Assembly (NCBI GenBank): GCA_963825645.1
Contig: CAWGTT010000008.1
Coordinates: 124,001 to 188,000 of the forward strand
Source: JADJPO01 sp963825645
Lineage (GTDB): Bacteria; Actinomycetota; Actinomycetes; Actinomycetales; Kineosporiaceae
Direction: 5' to 3'
DNA: 64,000 bases
Made by a program: the position numbers and the translations under genes. Below are positions 25,957 to 34,313 of the stretch, one piece after another; within the stretch, counting starts at the first letter, position 1; each line of letters starts with the position of its first letter. The notes beneath the pieces are model-generated. The model was given only the letters and a program-made list of their open reading frames with translations. It was not told the origin of the DNA and ran no database searches.

Positions 25957-26108
25957 GCGCAGATCACCTCCCGGGGCCGTCCGACGCGTACCGCCACATC
26001 CGGCCTCAGCCACTCAGCGCAGTCAGGACCCCTCCAGATGGCCGACTCTGTGGACACCGCTGGGGATGACCTGTGCACCAGGCCGACCAAACCTGGGGAT
26101 AACGCTGG

Positions 26109-26156
26109 GGACTAGATGTGGATGGCTTACATCGGTGTAACTACTAGATGTTGGGG
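26109..26156 (-). promoter_or_regulatory. Pair of NrdR boxes upstream of nrdR-nrdJ
   Basis: Two copies of ACTAGATGT lie in the same orientation, beginning at 26111 and 26143, exactly 32 bp apart (about three helical turns). The second, CTACTAGATGTTGGGG, matches 10 of 16 positions of the general NrdR consensus aCaCwAtATaTwGtgt as I recall it. NrdR boxes occur as pairs on one face of the helix, which fits this spacing. Between them sits a small dyad, TTACATCGGTGTAA (26127-26140). The surrounding 364-bp gap (25957-26320) has no gene that I can support. Confidence 0.7.
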
Positions 26157-26320
26157 TAACGCTAAGCCAGCGCTCGGGGTCGGCGCAAGCCGCGACACGC
26201 CGGTGGGCTGGGTTCGAACGTGGACGTCGCCTCACTCTGTGTTGCACCTCCTGGTGCCTGCCCACACCGCACAGGCCCGCTGTCACCATCGGTGGCGCAT
26301 CGGTGATCGACCTCAGTGGT

Positions 26321-26689
26321 TCAGCCGTTCACCGGCACGACGAGGCGCGTTCCGGCGACCACGTTCGCGCCGGCGAGCCCGTTCGCCTCGACGATCCGCA
26401 GGACGACGTCACGCGGGTCCTCCCGCGGGGCCACCCGGACGGCGACCTGCCACAGGGTCTCCCCCGGGCTGACCACATGCTGCACGACGGGCGACGGCCC
26501 GGCCTGCTCGCCGCCAAGGGCAGAGCCGCCCCCGAGCAGGACGGCAAGGGCAACCAGGAGGCCGGCGACGAGCACGCCGGCAATGCGGAGCACCAGGCGC
26601 CCTCGACACGTGAGCCTTACCCCGGGCCGTGCCCGCCGCACCGGCGCGGGCACGGGGTGGAACAGCGGGCCGAGAACCGAGCTGGACAT
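26321..26689 (-). CDS. LysM-domain membrane protein, SOS division-inhibitor candidate (ChiZ/YneA-like)
   Basis: A small protein of 122 aa. A basic cytoplasmic start is followed by one membrane helix (about 30-55) and a LysM peptidoglycan-binding domain (about 70-120) starting VVSPGETLWQVAVRVAP. Genes of this layout sit divergently from lexA in mycobacteria (Rv2719c, ChiZ) and in Bacillus (YneA), where they halt division during DNA damage. The same divergent position beside an SOS box supports the same role here. The ATG at 26689 is preceded by GGAGGCGACG, so the longer upstream frame was rejected. Confidence 0.85.
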   Translation of the reverse strand: MSSSVLGPLFHPVPAPVRRARPGVRLTCRGRLVLRIAGVLVAGLLVALAVLLGGGSALGGEQAGPSPVVQHVVSPGETLWQVAVRVAPREDPRDVVLRIVEANGLAGANVVAGTRLVVPVNG

Positions 26690-26845
26690 CGTCGCCTCCG
26701 AGGAATACCGCGAACAGGGAAGGACCGAACCGCCGCCCGACAACCGACACTCGACGTGGACCGTCGAACACCAGTACGTCGTACACAAGTTCGATCGAAC
26801 GCATGTCCAGGTCTACCACCGGGCACCGACAGAGTCGAGACACAC

Positions 26846-26861
26846 TCGAACATATGTTTGA
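26846..26861. promoter_or_regulatory. SOS (LexA) box between LysM gene and lexA
   Basis: TCGAACATATGTTTGA matches the actinobacterial LexA box TCGAACRNNYGTTCGA with one mismatch among the defined bases. It lies 70 bp before lexA and about 160 bp before the LysM gene. Two weaker TCGAAC-containing matches, at 26764-26779 and 26795-26810, lie nearer the LysM gene and may be secondary sites. LexA would repress itself and the LysM gene from here. Confidence 0.9.
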
Positions 26862-26931
26862 AACGTGTCGTCAGACGGCTTAGAGTCTGATCACTGAGGG
26901 TCAGAGCGAGTCGGCAGATGGAGGCTGGCAG

Positions 26932-27675
26932 ATGGCGGGACGGCGCGACGACGAGCAGGCGCTGGGCGAGGTGCGCCCCCTTCCGGACGGCCCGGCGGAC
27001 GGCGACGGGCTGACCGGCCGCCAGCGCCTCGTACTGGAGACGATCAGGGACTGCGTGGAGCGGCGCGGCTACCCACCGAGCATGCGCGAGATCGGCGAGG
27101 CGGTCGGGCTGGCTAGCCCCAGCAGCGTTGCGCACCAGCTGGCCACCTTGGAGCGCAAGGGGTATCTGCGTCGCGACCCGAACCGGCCGCGGGCGATCGA
27201 GGTGACGATGCCCGGCGAGGTCCGTCCGGCCCGGCCCGGGGACCACACCGTCGAGAGCGAGGAGGCCCTCGACCTCACCGGTAGCGGCGACGCCCAGCCC
27301 CGTCCGTCCTACGTGCCCGTGGTGGGCCGGATCGCCGCCGGCGGTCCGATCCTGGCCGAACAGGCGGTGGAGGACGTCTTCCCGCTGCCGCGTCAGCTGG
27401 TCGGGGAGGGTCAGCTCTTCCTGCTCAAAGTGGTCGGTGACTCGATGATCGACGCAGCGATCTGCGACGGGGACTGGGTCGTGGTCCGCCAGCAGCCCGT
27501 GGCCGACAACGGCGACATCGTGGCGGCGATGCTCGACAACGAGGCCACGGTGAAGACGTTCAAGCGTCGTGACGGTCACGTGTGGCTGCTGCCGCAGAAC
27601 TCCCTCTACGACCCCATCCCGGGAGACGAGGCGACCGTTCTCGGGCGAGTGGTCGCCGTGCTGCGCAAGGTGTGA
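26932..27675 (+). CDS. lexA: SOS repressor LexA
   Basis: LexA represses the DNA-damage regulon and cleaves itself when RecA filaments form. The winged HTH covers about 26-92, with YPPSMREIGEAVGLASPSSV. A flexible linker (93-125) follows, then the peptidase S24 domain. The cleavage site is A136-G137 in RIAAGGP, the catalytic Ser is S171 in VVGDSMIDA and the Lys is K208 in EATVKTF. All essential residues are present and 247 aa is normal for actinobacteria. The ATG follows GGAGG at suitable spacing. The SOS box upstream indicates autoregulation. It is divergent from the LysM division-inhibitor candidate. Confidence 0.97.
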   Translation: MAGRRDDEQALGEVRPLPDGPADGDGLTGRQRLVLETIRDCVERRGYPPSMREIGEAVGLASPSSVAHQLATLERKGYLRRDPNRPRAIEVTMPGEVRPARPGDHTVESEEALDLTGSGDAQPRPSYVPVVGRIAAGGPILAEQAVEDVFPLPRQLVGEGQLFLLKVVGDSMIDAAICDGDWVVVRQQPVADNGDIVAAMLDNEATVKTFKRRDGHVWLLPQNSLYDPIPGDEATVLGRVVAVLRKV

Positions 27676-27790
27676 GCTGATCAGGACGGGCCCATCGTCC
27701 CGGGCAGGCGCTATGCTCTGGCGACGTCTGCGCCACACGCTTGGCCATGCCGGGCCGGGAGTTGACCGGTAGGACCTGAGGAGTGCACGC

Positions 27791-28042
27791 GTGCAGAGAC
27801 ACCCGCATCACGACCTTGACGACACGGTGCGTACCGTCGTTGCCAGGCATCTCGACATTGCTCTGGACGACCTCACCGAGGACGTGTCCCTCTATGAGCT
27901 CGGACTGGACGACCGGGCGGCGGCCAGCCTGATGGGCGCCGTCGGCGACGAGCTCGACGTCCGTTTCCCCGATGACTTCTTCGACGGGGTCGATACCTAC
28001 GCCCAGCTCACCAGCGCCGTCAGGATCGCGGTCGGTGCCTGA
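27791..28042 (+). CDS. Acyl-carrier-protein-like protein without the carrier serine
   Basis: A small acidic protein of 83 aa with the helical pattern of an acyl carrier protein: LDIALDDLTEDVSLYELGLDD, then a helix and FPDDFFDGVDTYAQL. In true ACPs the phosphopantetheine is attached to the Ser of the LGxDS motif; here the motif reads LGLDDR, with D41 in that place and no nearby serine before S46. It therefore probably cannot carry acyl chains in the usual way. It may be a scaffold or regulatory ACP homologue. No fatty-acid or polyketide gene is adjacent. The GTG start follows a weak GAGG. Confidence 0.75.
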   Translation: MQRHPHHDLDDTVRTVVARHLDIALDDLTEDVSLYELGLDDRAAASLMGAVGDELDVRFPDDFFDGVDTYAQLTSAVRIAVGA

Positions 28043-28103
28043 TCAGGCCTGCCCAGCTCATCACACAAAGCTGATTCCCGGCCATATGCCATAACATCTG
28101 TGT

Positions 28104-29045
28104 ATGCCGTCACCGATCGACGTCACGTCGCTACGGCTACTCCGGGCGATCGCCGAGGCCGGGACGATCACCGCCGCGGCGGCCGAGCTCGGCTACTCCC
28201 AGCCGGCGGCGAGCCAGCACGTCCGCCGCCTCGAGCGCCGGCTCGGAACCGCTGTGCTGGAACGCCATCCACGAGGTGTTCGGCTCACCGACGCAGGATC
28301 GATCCTGGCCCGGCACGGCGGCTTCGTGGCCGCCGCGGTGGACGCGGCCCAACGGGAGGTCGAGGCCCTGACGGCGCTGGAGACCGGCCGTGTCCGGCTG
28401 GTGTCCTACCCCTCCGCCTCGGCCAGCGTCGTCCCGGCGGCTCTCGTTCTGGTGCGCGAGCAGGCCCCGGGCATCGAGGTGAGCGTCAGCGAGGCCCATC
28501 CTCGCGAGGCGTTGGACCTGTTGCGACAAGGCCGATGCGACGTGGTCGTCGTCGACGATCACCCAGGCCGTCCGGCACGAGACACGGCGCGGGACGATGA
28601 GTGGAGCGGCGAGCTCTCCGGCGGCCTGCACCGACGCCGTCTGGTCGAGGACCCGAGCGTGCTGGTCCTGCCCGAGACCGACCCGCGCGCCACACGCCGC
28701 CGCCTCCATCTGCGTGAGCTTGCTGACGACACGTGGGCCACCGGGTGCCCACTGTGCCGGGACCACCTCGTGTCGGAGTGCACGGCGGCCGGTTTCACAC
28801 CGAGCATCCGGTTCGAGACCGACCACGTGGCCGTCCTGGTCATCGTGGCGGCCGGCCTGGGAATCAGCCTGCTGCCCGGACTGGCCAGCGGCTCCGCCGG
28901 ACGTCATCCCGGGGTGATGGTGCGAAGCGTCTCAGGCGTCCACGTCCGGCTCGTGTCGGCACTGACCACCGGTGACCTCGCCCGGATTCCATCGGTCTGC
29001 GCGGTTCTGGATGCGCTGCAGGAGGCGTCCAGCGGCATCGCCTGA
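28104..29045 (+). CDS. LysR-family transcriptional regulator
   Basis: A LysR-type regulator of 313 aa. The N-terminal winged HTH covers about 6-65, with TITAAAAELGYSQPAASQHV as the recognition helix region and the LysR hallmark LERRLGTAVLERHPRGVRLT. The effector-binding alpha/beta domain runs from about 90 to the end. Its target cannot be told: it is not divergent from an enzyme gene, following the ACP-like gene and converging on the helicase gene 10 bp away. The ATG lies just after an A/T-rich patch that probably holds its promoter. Confidence 0.9.
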   Translation: MPSPIDVTSLRLLRAIAEAGTITAAAAELGYSQPAASQHVRRLERRLGTAVLERHPRGVRLTDAGSILARHGGFVAAAVDAAQREVEALTALETGRVRLVSYPSASASVVPAALVLVREQAPGIEVSVSEAHPREALDLLRQGRCDVVVVDDHPGRPARDTARDDEWSGELSGGLHRRRLVEDPSVLVLPETDPRATRRRLHLRELADDTWATGCPLCRDHLVSECTAAGFTPSIRFETDHVAVLVIVAAGLGISLLPGLASGSAGRHPGVMVRSVSGVHVRLVSALTTGDLARIPSVCAVLDALQEASSGIA

Positions 29046-29055
29046 CCGACGGCCG

Positions 29056-31197
29056 TCAGGATGTCGTCGCGTGCGCCTTGAGCCGGCGCAGCGCGCCGCG
29101 CACCACCTCGGGGTCGCTGGTGGACCAGAACGGCGGTAACGAGGCACGCAGGAACGGCGCGTACCGGGCGGTGGCCAGCCGCGAGTCCAGCACGGCGACC
29201 ACCCCGCGGTCAGTGCCCGACCGCACCAGACGGCCCACGCCCTGGGCGAGCAGTAGCGCCGCCTGAGTGGCCACTACGGTCATGAACGCGTTGCCACCCA
29301 CCCGGGCCACCGCCTCCTGACGGGCGGTGGTCAACGGGTCGTCCGGTCGCGGGAACGGAATCCGGTCGATCACCACCAGGCGGCAGGCGTCGCCGGGCAC
29401 GTCGACCCCCTGCCACAACGAGAGCGTGCCGAACAGGCAGGTTGCCTCGTCCTCGGCAAACGCTCGGACCAGGGTCGACGTCGCGTCGTCGCCCTGGCAC
29501 AGCACCGGGACCTCGAGCCGCCCTCGTAGCTCCTCGGCCGCCGTCTCGGCGGCCCGGCGCGATGAGAACAGCCCGAGGGTACGTCCGCCCGCCGCCTCGA
29601 CCAGGGCCGTGAGCTCGTCGAGCATCGCAGCCCCGAGCCCGTCGCGGCCGGGCGGCGGCAGGTGCCGGGCCACGTAGAGGATCGCCTGGCGCGCGTAGTC
29701 GAACGGGCTGCCCACATCGAGCCCGCGCCACGTCGGCGCTCGCGGTCCGCTCAGACCGAGCGTTCGGGCGGCCGCCTCGAAGCCGCCGCCGACGGCCAGG
29801 GTGGCCGAGGTGAGCACCACGGTCCGCCCACCGAACAGCCTCTCCCGCAAGGCGGCGGCGACCGACAACGGCGCCACGTGCAGAACCTCACGATGGCCAC
29901 GCTCGGGGGTGCCGGTGCGAGAGAACCAGACCACGTCGTCGGGGTCGTTCTCGTCGGGGTCGTGTCGGGCATCGTGTCGGGCATCGGCCGGGTGATCGTC
30001 GTCCGACCGGGCCCGGCGACCCTCGCGCAGCGGTGTCGCGGCGGCGAGCAGCCGCTCAGCGACCGTGAACACCTCGCCCACCGCGGCCCGAGCCAGCTGC
30101 CGACTGCCGTCGGCGACGCCGTCCCGACTGGCCGCGCCGTCCTTGAGCGCGCTCGTCGTCTCGCGCGCGGCGTCCCGGACGGCGCTCAGCGCCGAGGCCA
30201 GCCCCTCACCGAGGCGGGTCAACCGGCCGGGCTCGCTGGCCGCGAACGCCGAACCGAGCAGGGTGACCGCGTCGTCCAGCGCGGTGGTCTCGGCCCCCGC
30301 CGCCCGCGCCCGGCGAGCGGCGACCTCGACCGCCGAGACGCTGAGCTCCTTGGTCACCACCGAGGTGACCCGGTCGGCCAGCTCGTGAGCCTCGTCGACC
30401 ACCAGCACCTGGTGCTCGGGCAGCAGGTTGCGCCCCTCGAAGGCGTCGATGGCGACGATCGCATGGTTGGTGACCACGATGTCTGCGTCCCGGGCCCGAT
30501 GACGGGCGCTCTCGCAGAAGCAGGCGGAGGACTGCGGGCAGCTCTGCGCACCGAGGCACTCCCGGGCGCTGACCGAGACCTGCCGCCACGCCTGCTCGCT
30601 CACCCCCGGTACAAGGTCGTCGCGGTCGCCGGTGGCGCTCTGCTCGGCCCACTCCCGTAGCCGCACCACCTGCCGGCCGAGCCGGGAGGTCGCACCCGCC
30701 GAGGGGGTGGCTACTGCCGGGGCCCCGCCGGCGGGGTCCAGGTCGAACAGGGCCTCGTCCTCCATCGGGTAGCCGCCGGTCAGCTTGTGCCGGCAGACGT
30801 AGTTGGCCCGGCCCTTGACCAGCTGCCAGGTGGGTCGGCGGCCGAGCGGTCCCTCCAGTGCGTCGGCGAGACGCGGCAGGTCCCGCTGCACGACCTGGGC
30901 CTGCAGAGCCAGAGTCGCCGTGGAGATCACCACCGGCTCGCGGTGTGCGACGGCGTGGCTGACGGCCGGCACCAGGTAGGCCAGGGACTTCCCGGTGCCG
31001 GTCCCGGCCTGTACCAGCAGGTGCTCGCCGTTTTCGACGGCCCGCGCCACCGCCTCGGCCATCGCGCGCTGCCCGGACCGGGCCACGCCACCGATGGCCA
31101 CGACCGCGACGTCCAGCAGCTCGCCAGGGCCGGGAGGATCACCGAGCTCGTGCTCCGGCGCCGCCTCGGGAGCGTCCAGGTCGGCGGAGGCGGGCAC
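29056..31197 (-). CDS. DinG-family ATP-dependent DNA helicase
   Basis: A superfamily 2 iron-sulfur helicase (XPD/DinG group) of 713 aa, probably a 5'-3' DNA helicase for damaged or structured DNA. Walker A is AGTGTGKS with K70, and the DEAH box is at 268-271. Four cysteines placed for a [4Fe-4S] cluster are C135 (NYVCRH), C214, C220 and C226 in the ARECLGAQSCPQSSACF region. The C-terminal helicase half includes SATLAVGGGFE and the motif VI-like QGVGRLVR. It starts with GTG, 9 bp after the hflX stop, so the two may be cotranscribed. No SOS box is seen directly upstream. Confidence 0.92.
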   Translation of the reverse strand: MPASADLDAPEAAPEHELGDPPGPGELLDVAVVAIGGVARSGQRAMAEAVARAVENGEHLLVQAGTGTGKSLAYLVPAVSHAVAHREPVVISTATLALQAQVVQRDLPRLADALEGPLGRRPTWQLVKGRANYVCRHKLTGGYPMEDEALFDLDPAGGAPAVATPSAGATSRLGRQVVRLREWAEQSATGDRDDLVPGVSEQAWRQVSVSARECLGAQSCPQSSACFCESARHRARDADIVVTNHAIVAIDAFEGRNLLPEHQVLVVDEAHELADRVTSVVTKELSVSAVEVAARRARAAGAETTALDDAVTLLGSAFAASEPGRLTRLGEGLASALSAVRDAARETTSALKDGAASRDGVADGSRQLARAAVGEVFTVAERLLAAATPLREGRRARSDDDHPADARHDARHDPDENDPDDVVWFSRTGTPERGHREVLHVAPLSVAAALRERLFGGRTVVLTSATLAVGGGFEAAARTLGLSGPRAPTWRGLDVGSPFDYARQAILYVARHLPPPGRDGLGAAMLDELTALVEAAGGRTLGLFSSRRAAETAAEELRGRLEVPVLCQGDDATSTLVRAFAEDEATCLFGTLSLWQGVDVPGDACRLVVIDRIPFPRPDDPLTTARQEAVARVGGNAFMTVVATQAALLLAQGVGRLVRSGTDRGVVAVLDSRLATARYAPFLRASLPPFWSTSDPEVVRGALRRLKAHATTS

Positions 31198-31206
31198 TCG
31201 AGGAGC

Positions 31207-32673
31207 CTAGGCTCTGCGCAGGGCCTCGGCCAGAGCGGGGTTCACCCGGGCCCGCAGCCGGGTGCCGTCCGCAGTGTGCTCGAGAACCTCGACCTCGCCC
31301 TCGGAGTGCACCCGGCTGACCAGGTCACCCCGCTCGTAGGGCACCATGACGTCGACTTCGACCTGCGGGCGCGGCAGCGCACCGGCGATCACCTCGACCA
31401 GCTCGCCGAACCCGGCCCCGGTGCGGGCCGAGACCGCCACTGCGGCGCGAGCGCCCTGGCCCCCGCCCTCGCGGGCCAGCAGACAGCTGACGCCTACGGG
31501 GTCCGCGGCGTCGATCTTGTTCACCACGACGACCTCACGCACGGCGGCGGCGCCCACATCGGCCAGCACCTCACGGACGGCGGCCAGCTGACCCTCGGGG
31601 TCGGGGTGGGAACCGTCGACCACGTGCAGCACCACGTCGGCCTCGCCCACCTCCTCCAGTGTGGAGCGGAAGGCCTCGACCAGCTGATGCGGTAGGTGGC
31701 GGACGAAGCCGACGGTGTCGGTCAGGGTGTAAGACCGCCCGTCCGGGGTCTGCGCCCGGCGCACGGTGGGGTCCAGGGTCGCGAAAAGAGCGTCCTCGAC
31801 CAGGAGGCCCGCCCCGGTCAGCCGGTTGAGAATGCTCGACTTGCCCGCGTTGGTGTACCCGGCGATCGCCACCGACGGGACGGCGTTGCGCCTGCGGCTG
31901 TCCCGCTTGGTGACCCGGGCCGCCTTCATGCCGGTGATCTGGCGGCGTAGCTTGGCCATCCGGTGTCGGATCCGACGCCGGTCAAGTTCGATCTTGGTCT
32001 CCCCGGGCCCGCGGGAACCGATGCCCTCACCGCCGGCCACCCGGCCACCGGCCTGGCGGGACATCGACTCGCCCCAGCCGCGCAGTCGTGGCAGCAGGTA
32101 CTCCAGCTGGGCCAGCTCGACCTGAGCCTTGCCCTCCTTGGACTTCGCGTGCTGGGCGAAGATGTCCAGGATCAGTGCGGTCCGGTCGATGACCTTGACC
32201 TTGACCACGTCCTCCAGTCCGCGGCGCTGGGACGGGGAGAGCTCGCCGTCACAGATCACTGTGTCGGCGCCGGTGACCGCGACCAGCTCGCGCAGGTCCT
32301 CGGCCTTTCCGGACCCGAGCCAGGTGCCCGTGTCGGGGGTGTCGCGACGCTGCAGGACGCCGTCCAGCACCTGCGACCCTGCGGTCTCGGCGAGCAGGGC
32401 CAGCTCGCGTAGGGAGTTCTCCGCGTCCTCCGCGTCCGCCGCCGCAGAGATGCCGGCCAGGACGACGCGCTCCAGGCGCAGCCGTCGGTACTCGACCTCG
32501 GTGACGTCGGCCAGCTCGGTCGACAGCCCGGCGACCCGGCGCAGGGCCTGCCGGTCGGCGAGGTCGAGCTGGTCGCCGTCGTGTCCGGAGATGTCGGCGA
32601 GCGGCATGACGTCGTCGCGGTCGTCGCGGTGGTCATGGTCGGCGCCGGGCGCCGGCGTGGTCGTGGTATCCAT
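31207..32673 (-). CDS. hflX: Ribosome-associated GTPase HflX
   Basis: HflX binds 50S subunits and splits stalled ribosomes under stress. The N-terminal HflX domain includes LGSGKAEDLREL near 120 and FAQHAKSKEGKAQVELAQLE near 172-191, followed by the GIGSRGPGETKIE linker motif. The G domain has G1 GYTNAGKS (272-279), the G3-like DTVGFV and G4 NKID. The length of 488 aa is normal. The ATG at 32673 was chosen because upstream residues of the longer frame are not conserved and would overlap the divergent methyltransferase gene. The gap to that gene is 90 bp and must hold both promoters. Confidence 0.95.
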   Translation of the reverse strand: MDTTTTPAPGADHDHRDDRDDVMPLADISGHDGDQLDLADRQALRRVAGLSTELADVTEVEYRRLRLERVVLAGISAAADAEDAENSLRELALLAETAGSQVLDGVLQRRDTPDTGTWLGSGKAEDLRELVAVTGADTVICDGELSPSQRRGLEDVVKVKVIDRTALILDIFAQHAKSKEGKAQVELAQLEYLLPRLRGWGESMSRQAGGRVAGGEGIGSRGPGETKIELDRRRIRHRMAKLRRQITGMKAARVTKRDSRRRNAVPSVAIAGYTNAGKSSILNRLTGAGLLVEDALFATLDPTVRRAQTPDGRSYTLTDTVGFVRHLPHQLVEAFRSTLEEVGEADVVLHVVDGSHPDPEGQLAAVREVLADVGAAAVREVVVVNKIDAADPVGVSCLLAREGGGQGARAAVAVSARTGAGFGELVEVIAGALPRPQVEVDVMVPYERGDLVSRVHSEGEVEVLEHTADGTRLRARVNPALAEALRRA

Positions 32674-32763
32674 ACGCCGTCCAGCGTCGCACCGATCGGC
32701 GCCGTGGGCGAATGGGATAACGCCTCGGCGGCTGTCGGCGGCTGCCCCTAGCCTTACCGTGCC

Positions 32764-33384
32764 ATGACCGAGCACTACTTCACCGCTGATCCCGACGGCG
32801 ACGCCCGTCGGCGCACCGTCCGGCTCACCCTGGCCGGGCGGGACGTCGAGGTGGCCACCGCGTCGGGAGTGTTCAGCGCCGATCGGCTCGATCTGGGCAC
32901 CTCGGTCCTACTGCGCGAGGACTCCCACGACGACCTCCTGCCACAACCCGAGCCGGGTCTGCACCTGCTCGACCTCGGCTGCGGCTGGGGACCGCTGGCC
33001 CTGACCATGGCGATGCGCCGGCCGCGGGCCACCGTCTGGGCTCTCGACGTCAACCACCGGGCGCTGGAGCTCACCGCTCTGAACGCCGCCCGGCTCGGAC
33101 TGGACAACGTCCGGCCGGTCACCGCGCAGGAGATCTCCGACCAGCTGACGTTCGCCGCGATCTGGAGCAACCCGCCCATCCGGATCGGCAAGGCGGCGCT
33201 GCACCAACTGCTCACCACCTGGCTGGTTCGGCTCGACGCGGGTGCGTGCGCGCATCTCGTGGTGCAGCGCAACCTGGGTGCCGACTCGTTGCAGGCCTGG
33301 CTGACCGCCCAGCTCGGCGATCGGCTCGACGTCCGTCGCCGAGGCAGCGCCAAGGGATTCCGGCTCCTGCAGGTGTGCCGCTGA
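32764..33384 (+). CDS. Class I SAM-dependent methyltransferase (RsmC/MTS-like)
   Basis: A 206-aa methyltransferase resembling the catalytic half of RsmC (16S rRNA G1207). The SAM motif LLDLGCGWGPLAL is at 68-80, motif II acid at D95 in ALDVN, and the target-base motif SNPPIRIGK at 135-143 matches the NPP-type motif of N2-guanine or N6-adenine methyltransferases. It has one MTS-type domain, without the duplicated N-terminal half of E. coli RsmC, as usual in actinobacteria. The substrate is inferred to be rRNA. It is divergent from hflX. Confidence 0.85.
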   Translation: MTEHYFTADPDGDARRRTVRLTLAGRDVEVATASGVFSADRLDLGTSVLLREDSHDDLLPQPEPGLHLLDLGCGWGPLALTMAMRRPRATVWALDVNHRALELTALNAARLGLDNVRPVTAQEISDQLTFAAIWSNPPIRIGKAALHQLLTTWLVRLDAGACAHLVVQRNLGADSLQAWLTAQLGDRLDVRRRGSAKGFRLLQVCR

Positions 33385-33428
33385 GTCCTGCCCGGCGGCG
33401 GTGCCGGCTCCCGCCGCGCGGCCGGGGG

Positions 33429-34313
33429 TCAGACCAGCACGCCCTCGGCGACGATCACCGCCGGACCGCGCAGTTCGACCCGTTCGCCGGCCACCCGGTC
33501 GCCCGGGGTCGCACTGACCCGCAGCCGCCCGCCGGGCACGTCGACGAGCCAGATGTCGGGTGCGTGGTCCCCACCCCAGACCCGGACCGCGAGTGCTGCG
33601 GCGACCGCGCCGGTGCCGCACGAACGGGTCTCCCCCACGCCGCGCTCGAAGACCCGCATGCTCAGCCTGCCCAGCTCGGCCGTGGTGGCCTGGTCGGGCA
33701 CGACCACCTCGACGTTGCTGCCGAGCGACGGCGCCGGGTCGAGCGACGGTGCAATGCTCAGGTCGAGCGCAGCGAGCGCGTGGGGCGAGGACACCGCGAC
33801 CACCACGTGCGGGTTGCCGACATCCACGCTCAGGCCGGCCATGGCGACATCGCTCCCGGCGAGGTGGACATCGGTGTCGGCGCCGGCGGCGACCGCCGCC
33901 TCGCCGCCGACCAGCCGCCACGGTCCCAGGTCGGCGGCATAGCACGGCGCGTGGCCGGCGTTGCCCGCCGCGACCCTGCGCACCGCCTTCACCCCTGAAC
34001 GGGTTGCGACGGCGACCTCCTCGCCGTCGGCCAGCCGGTGCAGGCCGCTGTGCTCGAGATAGGCGGCGAACACCCGGATGCCGTTGCCGCACATCTCGGC
34101 CACCGTGCCGTCGGCGTTGCGGTAGTCCATGAACCAGCGTTCACCGTCGTGGACGACGCGCAGCACACCGTCTCCACCGATCCCGGCGCGCCGGTCGCAC
34201 AGCGCGCGGACCTGATCGGCGGTCAGGTCGAGCTCGCCGTCCGGGTCGTGCAGCAGCACGAAGTCGTTCTCGGTGCCGTGGCCCTTCGCCCAGCGCCTGC
34301 CCGCCAGCGTCAT
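33429..34313 (-). CDS. dapF: Diaminopimelate epimerase
   Basis: DapF converts LL- to meso-diaminopimelate for lysine and peptidoglycan synthesis. Both catalytic cysteines are present: C75 in MCGNGIR and C232 in RSCGTGA. Each lies in one of the two alpha/beta lobes. The length of 294 aa is typical. The ATG overlaps the miaA stop by 4 bp, so dapF is coupled to miaA, an arrangement common in actinobacteria. Confidence 0.97.
   Translation of the reverse strand: MTLAGRRWAKGHGTENDFVLLHDPDGELDLTADQVRALCDRRAGIGGDGVLRVVHDGERWFMDYRNADGTVAEMCGNGIRVFAAYLEHSGLHRLADGEEVAVATRSGVKAVRRVAAGNAGHAPCYAADLGPWRLVGGEAAVAAGADTDVHLAGSDVAMAGLSVDVGNPHVVVAVSSPHALAALDLSIAPSLDPAPSLGSNVEVVVPDQATTAELGRLSMRVFERGVGETRSCGTGAVAAALAVRVWGGDHAPDIWLVDVPGGRLRVSATPGDRVAGERVELRGPAVIVAEGVLV

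Noticed and set aside
26205..26235. A possible tRNA T-arm (GGTTCGAA)
   Set aside because: The flanking bases do not pair as a T-stem, and no acceptor or anticodon arm could be built around it.
25957..26320. A cobalamin riboswitch in front of the B12-dependent reductase operon
   Set aside because: I found no B12-box-like strings; the region instead shows paired NrdR boxes.
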